From contig NC_067208.1 of NCBI RefSeq assembly GCF_026262505.1, positions 16,129,962-16,193,961 of the forward strand: DNA of 64,000 nucleotides, written 5' to 3'. This document shows positions 10,926 to 20,256 of this stretch, one piece after another. A program made the translations under genes and the position numbers. Below the pieces are notes generated by a model. The model had not been told where the DNA came from and did not search any database. It was given only the letters and a program-made list of their open reading frames with translations. The DNA is from Trichomonas vaginalis G3. Lineage: Eukaryota > Parabasalia > Trichomonadida > Trichomonadidae. Position 1 is the stretch's first letter, and the number at the start of each line of letters is the position of its first letter.

Positions 10926-12059
10926 ATGGCTGACGACAGTCTGTATCAACTAACTCAACTAGTCAAGCATAATGATTATTCTTCGGATTCATTAAATCAA
11001 CTTTATCAATGCATAAGTACAATGACAGAAAGATCAATTGGATGCTTGAATTGGGATAAATTTTTCAAAAAAATCACAGTGACTGATGAAGTTCTTTTAC
11101 ATTTTTTAGCATCCGTTTTAAACATTGAAAAGATATCAGAATGTTTCAAGGATTCTATTTTTTATCACAATATTAATCTTGAAAAATTCAGTAATTTAAC
11201 TGAAACAGAACAACAAACAATTTTAAATTCCTACAAAGCGGATAAATTTACATATTACATAATGTGCTCACAAATTGTAAAATCAAACTGGAACAATTTA
11301 TCCCAAACTTTAGTTAATATTGCAAATCAATATTTGCCATTTTTAGATGAAGAAAAGCAAATATATATATTTACTGAAATAACTGGCAATTATCAAAATT
11401 TTGAAATTTCAGTTGCAAACTTGTTACTTTTTTATGAAAACAATGAAGAAAAATTAAGCAACTGTTTTAATTTAACATTGTTCCAGCAAATTTATTCCAA
11501 AAATGGAATCGAGCAAATGATATTTTTTGCTGCAAATACAATTTGTTGCAATAACACTTCTATCAATTTTTACAATCTCCTTGAAATTGAAGAAATGAAT
11601 CCATTTGATTTTTTTTATTTCTCAATTCAATATAAAGAGATATTAAATTGCGATGATTTTCCAAAAGTTACAGAAGTAATCACAGGTTTAATCTCAGCTT
11701 CAAATATTAATGCTATTATGCGAATTTGCCAAAAAATTTTGGATAAAATTACATTTTATAAATGTAATTATTGCCATATTACCTCAATATGGAATTTTAT
11801 CACAAATGCAGCAATAATTCTTCCTGATGAAGATTTATTAATCAAATTATTAAAATTCATAGAAAAAACAGAAAAAGCAACAGATGAATTATTCGAACCG
11901 GAGAATGATTTGGGTTTCTATGAATATTTAAATTCGATTTTCTCAGATATTACATCTGCGAGAAATAAGCAATTTCTCTTGGAATTTCTAAATACCCATG
12001 AAGATGACTTCACTTATATCAAACATTGTGAGGTCATTTTTGATCAACAAATTAATTGA
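10926..12059 (+). CDS. Unknown 377-residue all-helical protein
   Basis: Second gene of the 3.5-kb element. The ATG is preceded by TCATTTTTTTAAA, an initiator-like sequence. The protein is acidic, rich in Asn, Phe, Ile and Leu, and appears to be a run of amphipathic helices, perhaps an ARM/HEAT-like solenoid. There is no obvious zinc finger, no DDE pattern and no membrane segment. A cysteine cluster (CNNTS, KCNYCH near residue 280) might bind metal, but the spacing is not convincing. The frame is intact and codon use is as AT-rich as the surrounding host DNA. I do not recognise the family. A role in moving or maintaining the element is only a guess from location. Confidence 0.75.
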   Translation: MADDSLYQLTQLVKHNDYSSDSLNQLYQCISTMTERSIGCLNWDKFFKKITVTDEVLLHFLASVLNIEKISECFKDSIFYHNINLEKFSNLTETEQQTILNSYKADKFTYYIMCSQIVKSNWNNLSQTLVNIANQYLPFLDEEKQIYIFTEITGNYQNFEISVANLLLFYENNEEKLSNCFNLTLFQQIYSKNGIEQMIFFAANTICCNNTSINFYNLLEIEEMNPFDFFYFSIQYKEILNCDDFPKVTEVITGLISASNINAIMRICQKILDKITFYKCNYCHITSIWNFITNAAIILPDEDLLIKLLKFIEKTEKATDELFEPENDLGFYEYLNSIFSDITSARNKQFLLEFLNTHEDDFTYIKHCEVIFDQQIN

Positions 12060-12679
12060 AATTCCGATCAAAAAAAATTCACAAATTGGATCAAAAAAAT
12101 CGAATCTCAAGTTAAAAATAAAAAATTTCTACATTTTTATCAAATTTAGATTTTTTTTTTCAAATCATGCGAATTGATTGAATAATTGCATATTTTATCC
12201 CATGCATCTAGAAGTATGTGTAATATTTTTGCTTTCATCAAGAAATTGTCGAATTTGATCTTAATTTTTTTTGAAAAATATACTTTTAGAAAAAGAAATA
12301 GTGATTGAATAGCTGCCCATGCTGTAAAAGGGTTATTTTTACAAGTAAAAAAATTGTTATTTTTCGAGCAAGTCGAGGCTTTTTTACCATCTTATTTTTG
12401 AAAAATTTACGAAAAATTATATCTGAAAAAACGCTTCATTTTGATATCTTACAATGATAAAATACCAATGTTGCTGGGATATAATAGCTACACCTGGACA
12501 TCTACTACATTAATGCGTATGACAGGTAAAGTTGATTTCAAAAGTATAGCCTGGAAAGATTACAATAAATCAACGATAATTCAAAAAAATTTCTTATAAG
12601 TTAACATAATAAAAATTTAATTTTTATATTGCTTGTATTATACTTAAGTATATAATATATTTAAATCTTAGAATGAAAA
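12060..12679. other. Non-coding interior of the 3.5-kb element, right
   Basis: 620 bp of AT-rich sequence after the 377-residue gene. I see no open frame of note and no tandem repeat. Confidence 0.5.
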
Positions 12680-12808
12680 TTCGGGACGCCCTAGCTATTC
12701 AATTTTCCCTTAGGACGCCCATAAACCTCTCAAAAATGTGATGTAAATATCACAATTTTGAGAAATTTACACTAGGACGCCTTAGGACGCCAACCCCCTT
12801 TTTTACCC
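12680..12808. repeat. Right structured terminal inverted repeat of the 3.5-kb element
   Basis: Inverted partner of 9304-9431. AGGACGCC-type boxes occur at about 12683, 12711, 12773 and 12782. The internal hairpin has arms CTCAAAA/TTTTGAG with TGTGAT/ATCACA inside, so it differs in sequence from the left-end hairpin while occupying the same position. The tip reads TTTTTTACCC. Confidence 0.8.
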
Positions 12809-12918
12809 TGTTTTTGATGTTTTGTCACTTTTTCGGTAATTCTTATTGTTTCTGCAATAGCTGTTCTGCCAGCACTAACAGATCCGAGCATTAAAATATG
12901 GATGATCTTTTCAGGCAT
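12809..12918 (-). pseudogene. Host P-loop-like gene, 5' part, interrupted by the 3.5-kb element
   Basis: From the ATG at 12918 the minus strand reads MPEKIIHILMLGSVSAGRTA and continues for 36 codons before the insertion. GSVSAGRT resembles a Walker A/P-loop (GxxxxGKT) with Arg in place of the usual Lys, as at the start of a small GTPase or other NTPase. A host initiator TCATA lies about 14 bases upstream. The element's 8-bp duplication falls inside the codons HQKQ. After insertion the frame ends soon after entering the element. The family cannot be decided from 36 residues. Confidence 0.55.
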
Positions 12919-13408
12919 TACTAATTTCTATGAGAATGTTTTATTGTCGTCTTGAAATTTTCAATTCCGTCTGTGTATATAGTGTGCAAACACCCATGAT
13001 ATATGGAATAACTCTTTATCTGGCTAACAATTCTATTATTCGACAAGAATATCATTTGATTTTATAAGTCCGATTGAGATGAATAAAGTTTGATGATCTC
13101 TAGTGTGAAGAAATAAACTTATAGCATTCCTTTATGCCAAAATATCAAATTTGATATAATCTAATTTTGGGCCTCAGGTGGCTTCGCGCCGATAGAATTA
13201 ATTGAAAATCTGATTGAATTATATTTTATGAATTGTCACAAAGAATCATTATCTATATGCTATAAGGATTATGATTTAAACGATTTGGATTCGAAAAAAT
13301 GACTATGAGATTTCAATTTGAGAACTTTCACACAATTGAAAGCTCATTGAAAATATAAAATAAATTGAAGATCGTAAAAAATTGAGTAAATCTCTTCACT
13401 TCTCACTT
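12919..13408. other. Intergenic spacer with a short gene relic
   Basis: Spacer between the interrupted gene and the quinone reductase. At 13165-13302 (+) a 45-codon frame ends in IELIENLIELYF..NDLDSKK and looks protein-like. It begins beside a GC-rich patch at 13170-13190 (CTCAGGTGGCTTCGCGCC) unlike its surroundings. It may be the tail of a lost host gene. The end carries the promoter of the next gene: TCACTT at 13396 and again at 13403. Confidence 0.35.
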
Positions 13409-14116
13409 ATGCGCGTTCTTTTCCTCGTCGCACACGTTGACCCAACACACAAGGCAACAGCATTCAGATTCGCAGACTCAGCAAAGGCAGCCTTAGAGAA
13501 GGCAGGCCACGAAGTCAGGTACGTTAACCTCGTCGAGTCTGGTTTCGACAGAACATTGACAACAAAGGACTTCAAGAAGATCCCAGATGGCACATTCTCA
13601 ATCTTCGCAGTCACAGGCCAAGACAACTTGGTTGACGAGATCAAAGTCCAACAAGAGAACCTCAAGTGGGCAACACACGTTGTCATCTTCGCCCCAATGT
13701 GGTACGGCAGATTCCCATCATGCGTCTACGCATACACAGAGAGAGTTCTCAACGTTCCATTTGCTTGGGACTTCGAACACATGCTCGACAAGGGCTACCT
13801 CGCTGGCAAGAAGGTCACATCCGTCATCTCCACAGGCAGTGCACCAATGTTCTTCGATCCTAAGGAAGGCAACGGCCTCGACGCATACACATGGAGCGCC
13901 CTCTACGCTTTCAACTACTCCGGCTTCACAATCCTCAGATCAATCGGCATCCACGGTGCAAACTCACCAAAGAGAATTGCCATGCAACCAGAACTCCAGC
14001 AGAAGCTCAACGAGAAGCTCTTGAACCTCGACAACTGGAAGGTCATCACAGACAAGAAGTTTGTTCCACTCGCAACACTCGACCAAATCACTGAACCTGA
14101 AAACTTGATTCAATAA
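13409..14116 (+). CDS. Flavodoxin-fold NAD(P)H:quinone reductase-like protein
   Basis: The protein has 235 residues from the ATG at 13409. An upstream TTG-initiated extension is rejected because the initiator TCACTT (13396 and 13403) lies inside it. The N-terminus MRVLFLVAHVDP is the first strand and phosphate loop of a flavodoxin fold. FAPMWYGRFPS near residue 95 and VISTGSAPMFF near 140 match the FMN/FAD and substrate loops of the NQO1/KefF-type family (flavodoxin_2), which reduces quinones using NAD(P)H. It is probably cytosolic. Codon use is much richer in C and G at third positions than in the neighbours, as in highly expressed trichomonad genes. A bacterial origin by transfer is possible but not shown here. 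A TAAA-type polyadenylation signal follows closely. Confidence 0.85.
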   Translation: MRVLFLVAHVDPTHKATAFRFADSAKAALEKAGHEVRYVNLVESGFDRTLTTKDFKKIPDGTFSIFAVTGQDNLVDEIKVQQENLKWATHVVIFAPMWYGRFPSCVYAYTERVLNVPFAWDFEHMLDKGYLAGKKVTSVISTGSAPMFFDPKEGNGLDAYTWSALYAFNYSGFTILRSIGIHGANSPKRIAMQPELQQKLNEKLLNLDNWKVITDKKFVPLATLDQITEPENLIQ

Positions 14117-14994
14117 GCTAGAAATAAAAGTACCATTCTATTTTCTTTTAACTCTCTATGTATTTACTTATCTATTCATTAATATTCTCTCCAGATATTT
14201 GCTTTTCAATTTTGGTTCAGAGTTCTAAAATGCTATCGATACATACATCTCTTTCAAGATTTTCATTTCTTCTAAAATGAAATCAGCGATATTTTATCCG
14301 CGCCCAAAAATCATTACTCCCGGTTGAGAAACAGATCTAAAACTTTTGATTTAGATGATAACAAATTAATCTATCAAAATTTAGATATTATTTAATTTTG
14401 CTAGTAATAATGCATTAGATTTACGTAGAGACTCCATAATTAATGTGAATCGTCAATAAATTTTATCCCATATAAAATTATATCTTCGATAATTGTGTTC
14501 TCAATGCAGATGCTTGAAATGCTAGAAATTTGTATGATTTTAATTCTTACATGACATTGATAAAATAATCCTAGGCTTTGATGGACTCTCTCAACCTGAT
14601 TGTCCAAACGGTAAGAAAGATTGCCCAGAAAGGAGAAATGCAAATTATTGTCCCAATTCAGATAAGTCTGATTGGTTAGAAAGATTATTTTGGAACATAT
14701 TCGATGAGTTCGTTAATTCAAAATCAACACATAGCGATTGCATAGCCACAGCAAGTTTTCCCTAAAAATGTTATTGATCGATCAAAAAATAGCTTCAATG
14801 ATCAGTAAAGAGTATGAAAACAATCCAATTCTCAATAAAATTGTTCCCAAATGAAAGACATATAATAATCTCTGAATCACATGCATTATATTTCGATTTC
14901 GCCTGCATCCATAATTGAGAACAATCCTATCCTCCATATTTAGGCAAATTGGGTTCTCAAATAAAATTTGACAATTTTTCAATTAAAATTACAG
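14117..14994. other. Intergenic spacer before the AAK1-like kinase gene
   Basis: AT-rich spacer of about 880 bp. Apart from the relic at 14544-14765 I see no gene. The kinase promoter is probably the TCAATT at 14979, a weak match to the host initiator. Confidence 0.4.
14544..14765 (+). pseudogene. Possible host gene relic, Cys-containing
   Basis: A 73-codon frame without its own ATG reads ...GFDGLSQPDCPNGKKDCPE..., then NYCPNSDKSDWLERLFWNIF, and ends at TAA. Composition and the regular Cys-Pro spacing look protein-like rather than random AT-rich DNA. It may be the 3' end of a decayed host gene. No family is recognised. Confidence 0.25.
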
Positions 14995-16968
14995 ATGCGC
15001 TCTTTTTTCCAAAAAGCGGCGAATGTTGTCTCAGGCAATCAGGGCCTATCCGGTTCCACCATGAACATAGGTGGTACTTCTGTCACTGTTGGAGACAAAA
15101 TTGCTGAAGGCGGCTACGGATGCATTTATAGAGCAACTGATAACTACGGAAAGACTTATGCTGTTAAAGTTCTCCAAGCGCCAGATCAGGAGCATTTCGA
15201 AATGATTCAAAAAGAGTTTGAGATTCAAAAGAAATGCTCACAACATCCAAATGTCGTTAAAGTTTTTGGTATGTCAACAGATAACAGAACAAGGCAGACA
15301 ACAATCTTAATGGAGTTTTGCCAGAGCGAATGCGTCAAAGAAATGAACCAATACTTCAGCCAAGGTTTCTCTGTTAATAAAATTATCGAAATCTTTACAC
15401 AAGTTTGTGATGCAGTTAATTTCATGCATACACAGAACCCACCTATCAGCCATCGTGATCTCAAAGTCGAAAATATTCTTTATAACGAAGGAAAGTACAA
15501 ATTATGTGATTTCGGTTCTGCTACAACACGTGTTTACACGCTAGAAGATTCTGGTGAAATCAACCAAGCCTCCGACGATATCCAGCGTAACACTACACCT
15601 CTCTACAGATCACCAGAAATGTGTGATCTCTACCGTCGCCAGAAAATTGATACTAAGTCTGATGTTTGGGCTATCGGTGGCATTCTTTTCAAGCTCGCTA
15701 CATTCCGCGATCCGTTCCCAGACGGCTCAAATCTTCAAATTCTCAACTGCAGCTACAGATGGCCAAACGACAGACAGGTTAATCCAAAGATAAAGAAACT
15801 TGTCGAATACTGCTTCGAAACAAACCCAGCTAAGCGTCCAACCGTTCGCCAAGTTCTCGCAGCCACCTACAATGAATTCCCTGACTTGGTTGATAAGAAA
15901 TGGCAATCATCCCAGTCTTCTGCACCACAAGCTGCTCCTGAACAGCCTCCTCAGCAGCAACAGCAATCTGTCCCTGAATTCTCTCCATACCAACAGCAAG
16001 CTCCAATGCAAATACAAGTACCACAGAACCAAGTATCATTCGGTGGTTGCAAGCCACCTTCTGGCGAATCTTCTCCAGTTGGCAGCCAAAATACTTTCAA
16101 TCTGTTCCAAAAGGCCGCTTCTCAGGAGATTTTCGGAGGTTTTGCCACTCCGGCCGCTAATACAAATCCACCTCAGTATCTTAATTTCGGAACTCCTCTT
16201 CAACAGCAGCAGAACGCTTCTTCTTTAATAGATTTCGATACAACTGAAACACCAAAGGCTGAAGCTCCAGCCATGATCGACCTTTCTGCATCAGCTTTGT
16301 CGATTGATACATCTCGAATTGAAAAAGACAGAGATAACCTCATCAAAGAAATTCTCGCAATGGACGATTCGCAATTATCATCCGCACTTTACTCGATAAA
16401 TACAGTTTCGCCAGAATTTTCCGTTCCATTTTACTTCGCATTAGTACATGCAGCAGGAACACGTGCTCCTCTTATCATTCAGTACCTTCCTGTTGTCAAC
16501 CATCCACAATTCGCAGCTCTAATTGAAGCAAGAAAGAATTTCTCCTCTCATTATACTCAATACGAAGGAAATTACGCTCTTGGCGCATTTATGATCGCCA
16601 ACAAGGCTAAGCCACCACCAGTTGGACAACCACCAATCTGCCAGGATGCCGTAAAAGAGATTTTGAGTACAATTACAGCATGTGTTGGCGCATTGAGAGT
16701 TATTGCTCACCATGACCTTGCTGAAGAAGCTTTCTGTGCTTATCAGGTTGCAGCATATTGCATTGCTAAGCTTAAACAGTTCAAAGTCAACGAAGGATAT
16801 ATTGATGCTGTTCCAGTCCCAGCTTTGAAGAATTTGCACGGACTACTCAAGAGAATATTCGATGCAATGCCAGAAAAGATTCCTTTCCCTGCCGAGCCTT
16901 TCGACTTTGGCAATGCGGAATTTTTGAAGAAGATCAGAGCTCCAGCTTCAAAACCACAACCAAAATGA
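14995..16968 (+). CDS. AAK1/GAK-like (NAK family) Ser/Thr protein kinase
   Basis: The protein has 657 residues from the ATG at 14995. Kinase domain at residues 32-310: glycine loop IAEGGYGCIYRA (37-48), ATP-binding Lys58 in YAVKV, catalytic HRDLKVEN (153-160), DFG (172-174) and SPE (206-208). The short activation segment with RNTTPLYRSPEM is characteristic of the NAK family (AAK1, BIKE, GAK, yeast Ark/Prk), which phosphorylates clathrin adaptors and so controls endocytosis. Then follow a Pro/Gln-rich linker (about 315-410) with short Asn-Pro-type motifs and a C-terminal helical domain (about 445-645) that I do not recognise, perhaps an adaptor- or lipid-binding module. The frame is complete. 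Confidence 0.85.
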   Translation: MRSFFQKAANVVSGNQGLSGSTMNIGGTSVTVGDKIAEGGYGCIYRATDNYGKTYAVKVLQAPDQEHFEMIQKEFEIQKKCSQHPNVVKVFGMSTDNRTRQTTILMEFCQSECVKEMNQYFSQGFSVNKIIEIFTQVCDAVNFMHTQNPPISHRDLKVENILYNEGKYKLCDFGSATTRVYTLEDSGEINQASDDIQRNTTPLYRSPEMCDLYRRQKIDTKSDVWAIGGILFKLATFRDPFPDGSNLQILNCSYRWPNDRQVNPKIKKLVEYCFETNPAKRPTVRQVLAATYNEFPDLVDKKWQSSQSSAPQAAPEQPPQQQQQSVPEFSPYQQQAPMQIQVPQNQVSFGGCKPPSGESSPVGSQNTFNLFQKAASQEIFGGFATPAANTNPPQYLNFGTPLQQQQNASSLIDFDTTETPKAEAPAMIDLSASALSIDTSRIEKDRDNLIKEILAMDDSQLSSALYSINTVSPEFSVPFYFALVHAAGTRAPLIIQYLPVVNHPQFAALIEARKNFSSHYTQYEGNYALGAFMIANKAKPPPVGQPPICQDAVKEILSTITACVGALRVIAHHDLAEEAFCAYQVAAYCIAKLKQFKVNEGYIDAVPVPALKNLHGLLKRIFDAMPEKIPFPAEPFDFGNAEFLKKIRAPASKPQPK

Positions 16969-17177
16969 GTTCACCTTTCATTTAGAAATTATTAATAAAC
17001 CATTAAGTGCCTTATAATCATCGTATTTTAAACTAATCTCTTTTATATTAATATAATTAAAATCTTTTTTTCACAAATTATTGTTGGTGTTCTTATAATG
17101 CTAGGTAAAGAAGAAAAATAAAGATATCATATCGAAATATAAATAAGTTTTAAGTATGAAACAAAAAGAGTAATGAA

Positions 17178-17615
17178 TTATGCAACATCAAGCTTTTCCT
17201 TAATTTCCTGGTTGGTCTGAATAATCGAATTATATTTGGCTTCTAAGGCAACATTTTCAGCTTCTAAAGATTTGTTTTCATTTTGGATTAGTTGTAATTT
17301 CTTCTTAAGTATATGATATTGTTCTAATAAATCTTCTTCGCTTGTTGATTCTGGATCTACTTTCCAAGAATCGTCTTTTTCTTCTGTATTATAGCGTTCA
17401 GAAATGATTCTGTTATTTTCTAATAGTTCTGTGAATGGACTCAATGTTGTTTTATATGCTTCTTCTACTACTTTTGAGATTTTCTCGATGATGCAATCAT
17501 AAGAACGTCCTGGAACGCATTGCTTTAAAGATCCAGGTTTTTGGAATGATGATATAGAAGAAATTTCTGAATTCTTTTGGTCTCCATAATCACTAGTATT
17601 ATCAAACGTACTCAT
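17178..17615 (-). CDS. Small coiled-coil protein, unknown
   Basis: The protein has 145 residues from the ATG at 17615 (MSTFDNTSDYGDQ). A longer frame upstream to 17717 exists, but its extra residues are hydrophobic and unlike the rest, so the internal start is preferred. The N-terminal 35 residues are polar. Residues 40-75 form a helix (DCIIEKISKVVEEAYKTTL). Residues 95-143 form a strong coiled coil (LKKKLQLIQNENKSLEAENV). The size and layout resemble small subunits of cytoskeletal, kinetochore or vesicle-tethering complexes, but no family can be named. It is convergent with the kinase gene. Confidence 0.65.
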   Translation of the reverse strand: MSTFDNTSDYGDQKNSEISSISSFQKPGSLKQCVPGRSYDCIIEKISKVVEEAYKTTLSPFTELLENNRIISERYNTEEKDDSWKVDPESTSEEDLLEQYHILKKKLQLIQNENKSLEAENVALEAKYNSIIQTNQEIKEKLDVA

Positions 17616-17874
17616 AATGTATACAAAGGTGACGTTTATTAATTTTTCGACATGTGATATGAAATGAAATAAAAATATCGTGGAATTATAATGATTAATG
17701 GATTCATCGCTTAACAACTATGAACAATACAGACATAATAGATCCTAAGATATTATAACTTCGAAGATCTCTAAAATTCCATGAATATTCCATCATGTTA
17801 TGATTTTTTTCTACGTTTGAAGCGATCTAATTCAAGAAAAAGATAGTAGATTAAGAAGTATTAAGAACAAGTTT

Positions 17875-18264
17875 TTACTCAGCGTTGAACTTAGCGACGG
17901 CCTTGCCACCTTCTGAAACGGCGTGCTTAGCAAGATCGCCTGGAAGGACAAGACGAACGGCTGTCTGAACTTCGCGAGAACCGAGTGTGTTACGTTCGTT
18001 CATATCGACAAGACGAGCACCTTCCTGAGCAATACGCTCGAAAATATCTGTAACGAAGGAGTTCATGACCATCATAGCCTTGTTGGAGATACCAATATCT
18101 GGGTGGACCTGCTTAAGAACCTTGAAAATGTAGGAGGAGAATGTTTCTGCACGCTTCTTGTGGCGGAGCTTCTTATCTTGCTTGGCAGCGTTGGCAGCAT
18201 CGACTCCCTCGACGGCTGGCTTCTTCTCTGTTGGTGTTTTAGAGGCTGGCTTCTTTGAAGACAT
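17875..18264 (-). CDS. H2B: Histone H2B
   Basis: The protein has 129 residues. A Lys/Pro/Ala-rich tail (1-35) is followed by the histone fold: [33 protein letters not shown] and the C-terminal [15 protein letters not shown], all hallmark H2B segments. It pairs with H2A in the nucleosome. The gene is divergent from an H2A gene and shares a 161-bp promoter region with it. The initiator TAATGA (TCATTA on the coding strand, 18271-18276) gives a 5' leader of 10 bases. Codon use is GC-rich as expected of a highly expressed gene. Confidence 0.97.
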   Translation of the reverse strand: MSSKKPASKTPTEKKPAVEGVDAANAAKQDKKLRHKKRAETFSSYIFKVLKQVHPDIGISNKAMMVMNSFVTDIFERIAQEGARLVDMNERNTLGSREVQTAVRLVLPGDLAKHAVSEGGKAVAKFNAE

Positions 18265-18425
18265 TCTAAATAATGATCACTTTTTCGGCGCCAAACTTAT
18301 GATTTAATGGATGTTAAATTTGATGGGTCCAAAATGGCAAATTGATGAAAATTGAAAAATGCCATTTTAGACCCCGTATTCATGAAGACCAACATGGCGG
18401 GGTGAAGTGTGGATCATTATTTGTA
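18265..18425. promoter_or_regulatory. Bidirectional histone H2B/H2A promoter
   Basis: 161 bp between two divergent histone ATGs. Each gene has the same initiator context GATCATTATTT with TCATTA placed so that both leaders are 10 bases long (+1 at 18274 minus and 18416 plus). The centre carries an inverted pair AAAATGGC / GCCATTTT and GC-rich patches (GGCGCCAAA, GGCGGGGTG) that are candidate shared control sites. Confidence 0.8.
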
Positions 18426-18845
18426 ATGCCAGCTAAGAAAGGTGTTAAGAAGACAGCAACAAAGACAGCCGTTGATGGTGAACGCCAACATCCAAAGACA
18501 CGTTCATCTCGTGCCGGTCTTCAGTTCCCTGTCGGCCGTCTTCACAGATTCCTCCGTGAGGGCCGTTATGGTGAGCGTGTCGGTGCAGGTGCTCCAGTCT
18601 TCATGGCCGCTGTTCTTGAGTATCTTACTGTCGAAGTTCTCGAACTTGCAGGTAACGCTGCTCGTGATAACAAGAAGACACGTATTTCTCCACGCCACAT
18701 CATGCTTGCCGTTCGTAACGATGAAGAATTGAACCAATTACTCTCCAACATCACCATCGCTTCCGCTGGTGTTGTTCCACACATCCACAAGGTCCTCCTT
18801 GGCAATCCAAAGAAGGGCAAGGATGCTTCCCAGACACAGGAATAA
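18426..18845 (+). CDS. H2A: Histone H2A
   Basis: The protein has 139 residues from the ATG at 18426 (MPAKKGVKK). A longer frame that begins at 18342 is rejected because the initiator TCATTA at 18414 lies between the two. [15 protein letters not shown] is the H2A signature, followed by the fold segments [20 protein letters not shown] and the docking region [18 protein letters not shown]. The tail ends SQTQE. The SQ lies close to the C-terminus and recalls, without matching, the SQ(E/D) motif of H2A.X. The stop codon is part of a TAAA polyadenylation signal. Confidence 0.97.
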   Translation: MPAKKGVKKTATKTAVDGERQHPKTRSSRAGLQFPVGRLHRFLREGRYGERVGAGAPVFMAAVLEYLTVEVLELAGNAARDNKKTRISPRHIMLAVRNDEELNQLLSNITIASAGVVPHIHKVLLGNPKKGKDASQTQE

Positions 18846-20164
18846 ATATGTTTATAGAGTTGAATTTACAATATTTTTTCAAAATAGATTGTTTAATGTT
18901 TTGTTTAACATGAAAGTTTGGTGTCAATATGTTGAATATGTTTAATTCATCTAATTGCTCTTGAATTCTATCAATATCAATTAATTATATCAATATATAT
19001 ATATTCAATTTTGATATTTATTTAATAAAATCACAAACAAATTGCATGTATGAGTCCAAACATTTTGTTTCATTGTACTAATTTTGATGAAATTAGACAT
19101 TTAGAATTCCAAATTTCTTTTGAAAACCATTTTTTATTTTGAAAAAATCTTAAAAATAACTTCAAATTATGAAAAATGAAAAAAATTTGGAAATTTGAAG
19201 ACCATTAAATCATTTTATTTTAGATTTAAAATAATTTTTACACTGATATTTATCTCCTTTTATGAAATTTCAATCGTTAATCTTCAATTATGATCAGTAA
19301 AGCAAAATAATAACAAATTTTTCATTGAATAGCAATTTTAAAGCATTACTTAGTATATAATTGACTTAATTTTCAAAACGCCTATCGAATCATCAAAATT
19401 TTTAGGAAAAGAGATTATTTTATCAAAATAAAACGTGCGCTATATGCATAAATGAAACATCAAACTTTCCTTTCTTATGTAGAATGGATAATTATGAAAT
19501 TTACTTCTTTGATTGGATATATAAATCCGAATTATGATAAATTTCTTTAAGTAGAAGAGCGCAAAGAAGTCAAGTCCGTAATATAATGTAAAAATCAATG
19601 AAATGCTAAAAAATAGTTCTGTTTATGAGAAGATTGATCAGCTAAATTATCAGATCTTCTGTAACTGGGATGAACATCTATTATTGAGTGTCGGAATAAG
19701 AATGACTGGAAAGTATGGATAGAGTAGATATCTATTATAAAAAGTAACTAGAGAAGAAGTTTTTCGAAAAAAGTCTTGTGGCAAGAATTAATCTTAAAGT
19801 CTTATGAATCTGTTTATTATCGATTCGTTAGGATGACACTTGTCAATGTATTATGAGGACAATGATTATGGAGGAGAGGACGTAGAAAATTGAGAGGATT
19901 GATTAGTGTATCGTACTGCAGTATTGCCTATTATATATTTTTCTTTTTCAAGAGTTTGATATCGAGAAATATATCTGTCGTTAAGAAAGTATTTATTACA
20001 AATGGCAATTGATCATTCAAAACGTGCGATACTATATAGAATGATGTAGCACGATGATGTTTTAAAAAAAGATAAACTATTTTATATTTTGGTTCGAAGT
20101 GAGAAGTAATTAAAATTCGTAGAAAAAAATTAAAAAATTAAATATAAGAGGGCATCTTTATTCG
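18846..20164. other. Long AT-rich intergenic region
   Basis: About 1.3 kb without a convincing gene. A stretch near 19600-19900 has vaguely protein-like words in several frames but no sustained frame, so at most it is a heavily decayed gene. Confidence 0.5.
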
Positions 20165-20256
20165 TTAACAGCCCCATAAGGGGCTCAATGTCATGATGCG
20201 CCGGGTGCCCCTAAAACGGGAATGCCTTAAGGACACCCGGGTGACATCATGGGCCC
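20165..20256. ncRNA. GC-rich structured element, candidate RNA or 3'-UTR fold
   Basis: A GC-rich island in AT-rich DNA. A hairpin GCCCC/GGGGC lies at 20171-20184. Beside it is a long imperfect stem: CATGATG (20192-20198) with CATCATG (20245-20251), and inside it CCGGGTG (20201-20207) with CACCCGG (20234-20240), enclosing CCC..GGG and CCTTAAGG. It starts directly after the RPL41 stop codon on the minus strand, so it could fold in that mRNA's 3' end or be an independent RNA on either strand. No known RNA family is recognised. Confidence 0.4.

Larger units (their letters stand above)
9304..12808. mobile_element. 3.5-kb element with structured TIRs and two unknown genes
   Basis: The element is 3505 bp long and starts GGGCGCGTAAAGG. 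The other end, read inward, starts GGGTAAAAAAGGG, and both then continue GTTGGCGTCCTAAGGCGTCC. An exact 8-bp duplication flanks it. An 8-bp duplication is known for hAT, P and some other cut-and-paste transposons, but these ends lack the CAG/TAG start typical of hAT. Inside are two divergent genes, neither with a transposase-like sequence that I can recognise. It could be a non-autonomous element moved in trans, a transposon with an unfamiliar enzyme, or a transposon that captured two genes. Both genes look open, which suggests a recent insertion. Confidence 0.8.

Noticed and set aside
13382-13408. TTG-initiated N-terminal extension of the quinone reductase
   Set aside because: The transcription initiator TCACTT lies within it, and the flavodoxin fold begins right at the downstream ATG.
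19600-19930. Possible decayed Myb-like gene
   Set aside because: Only isolated protein-like words in different frames; not enough to support a call.
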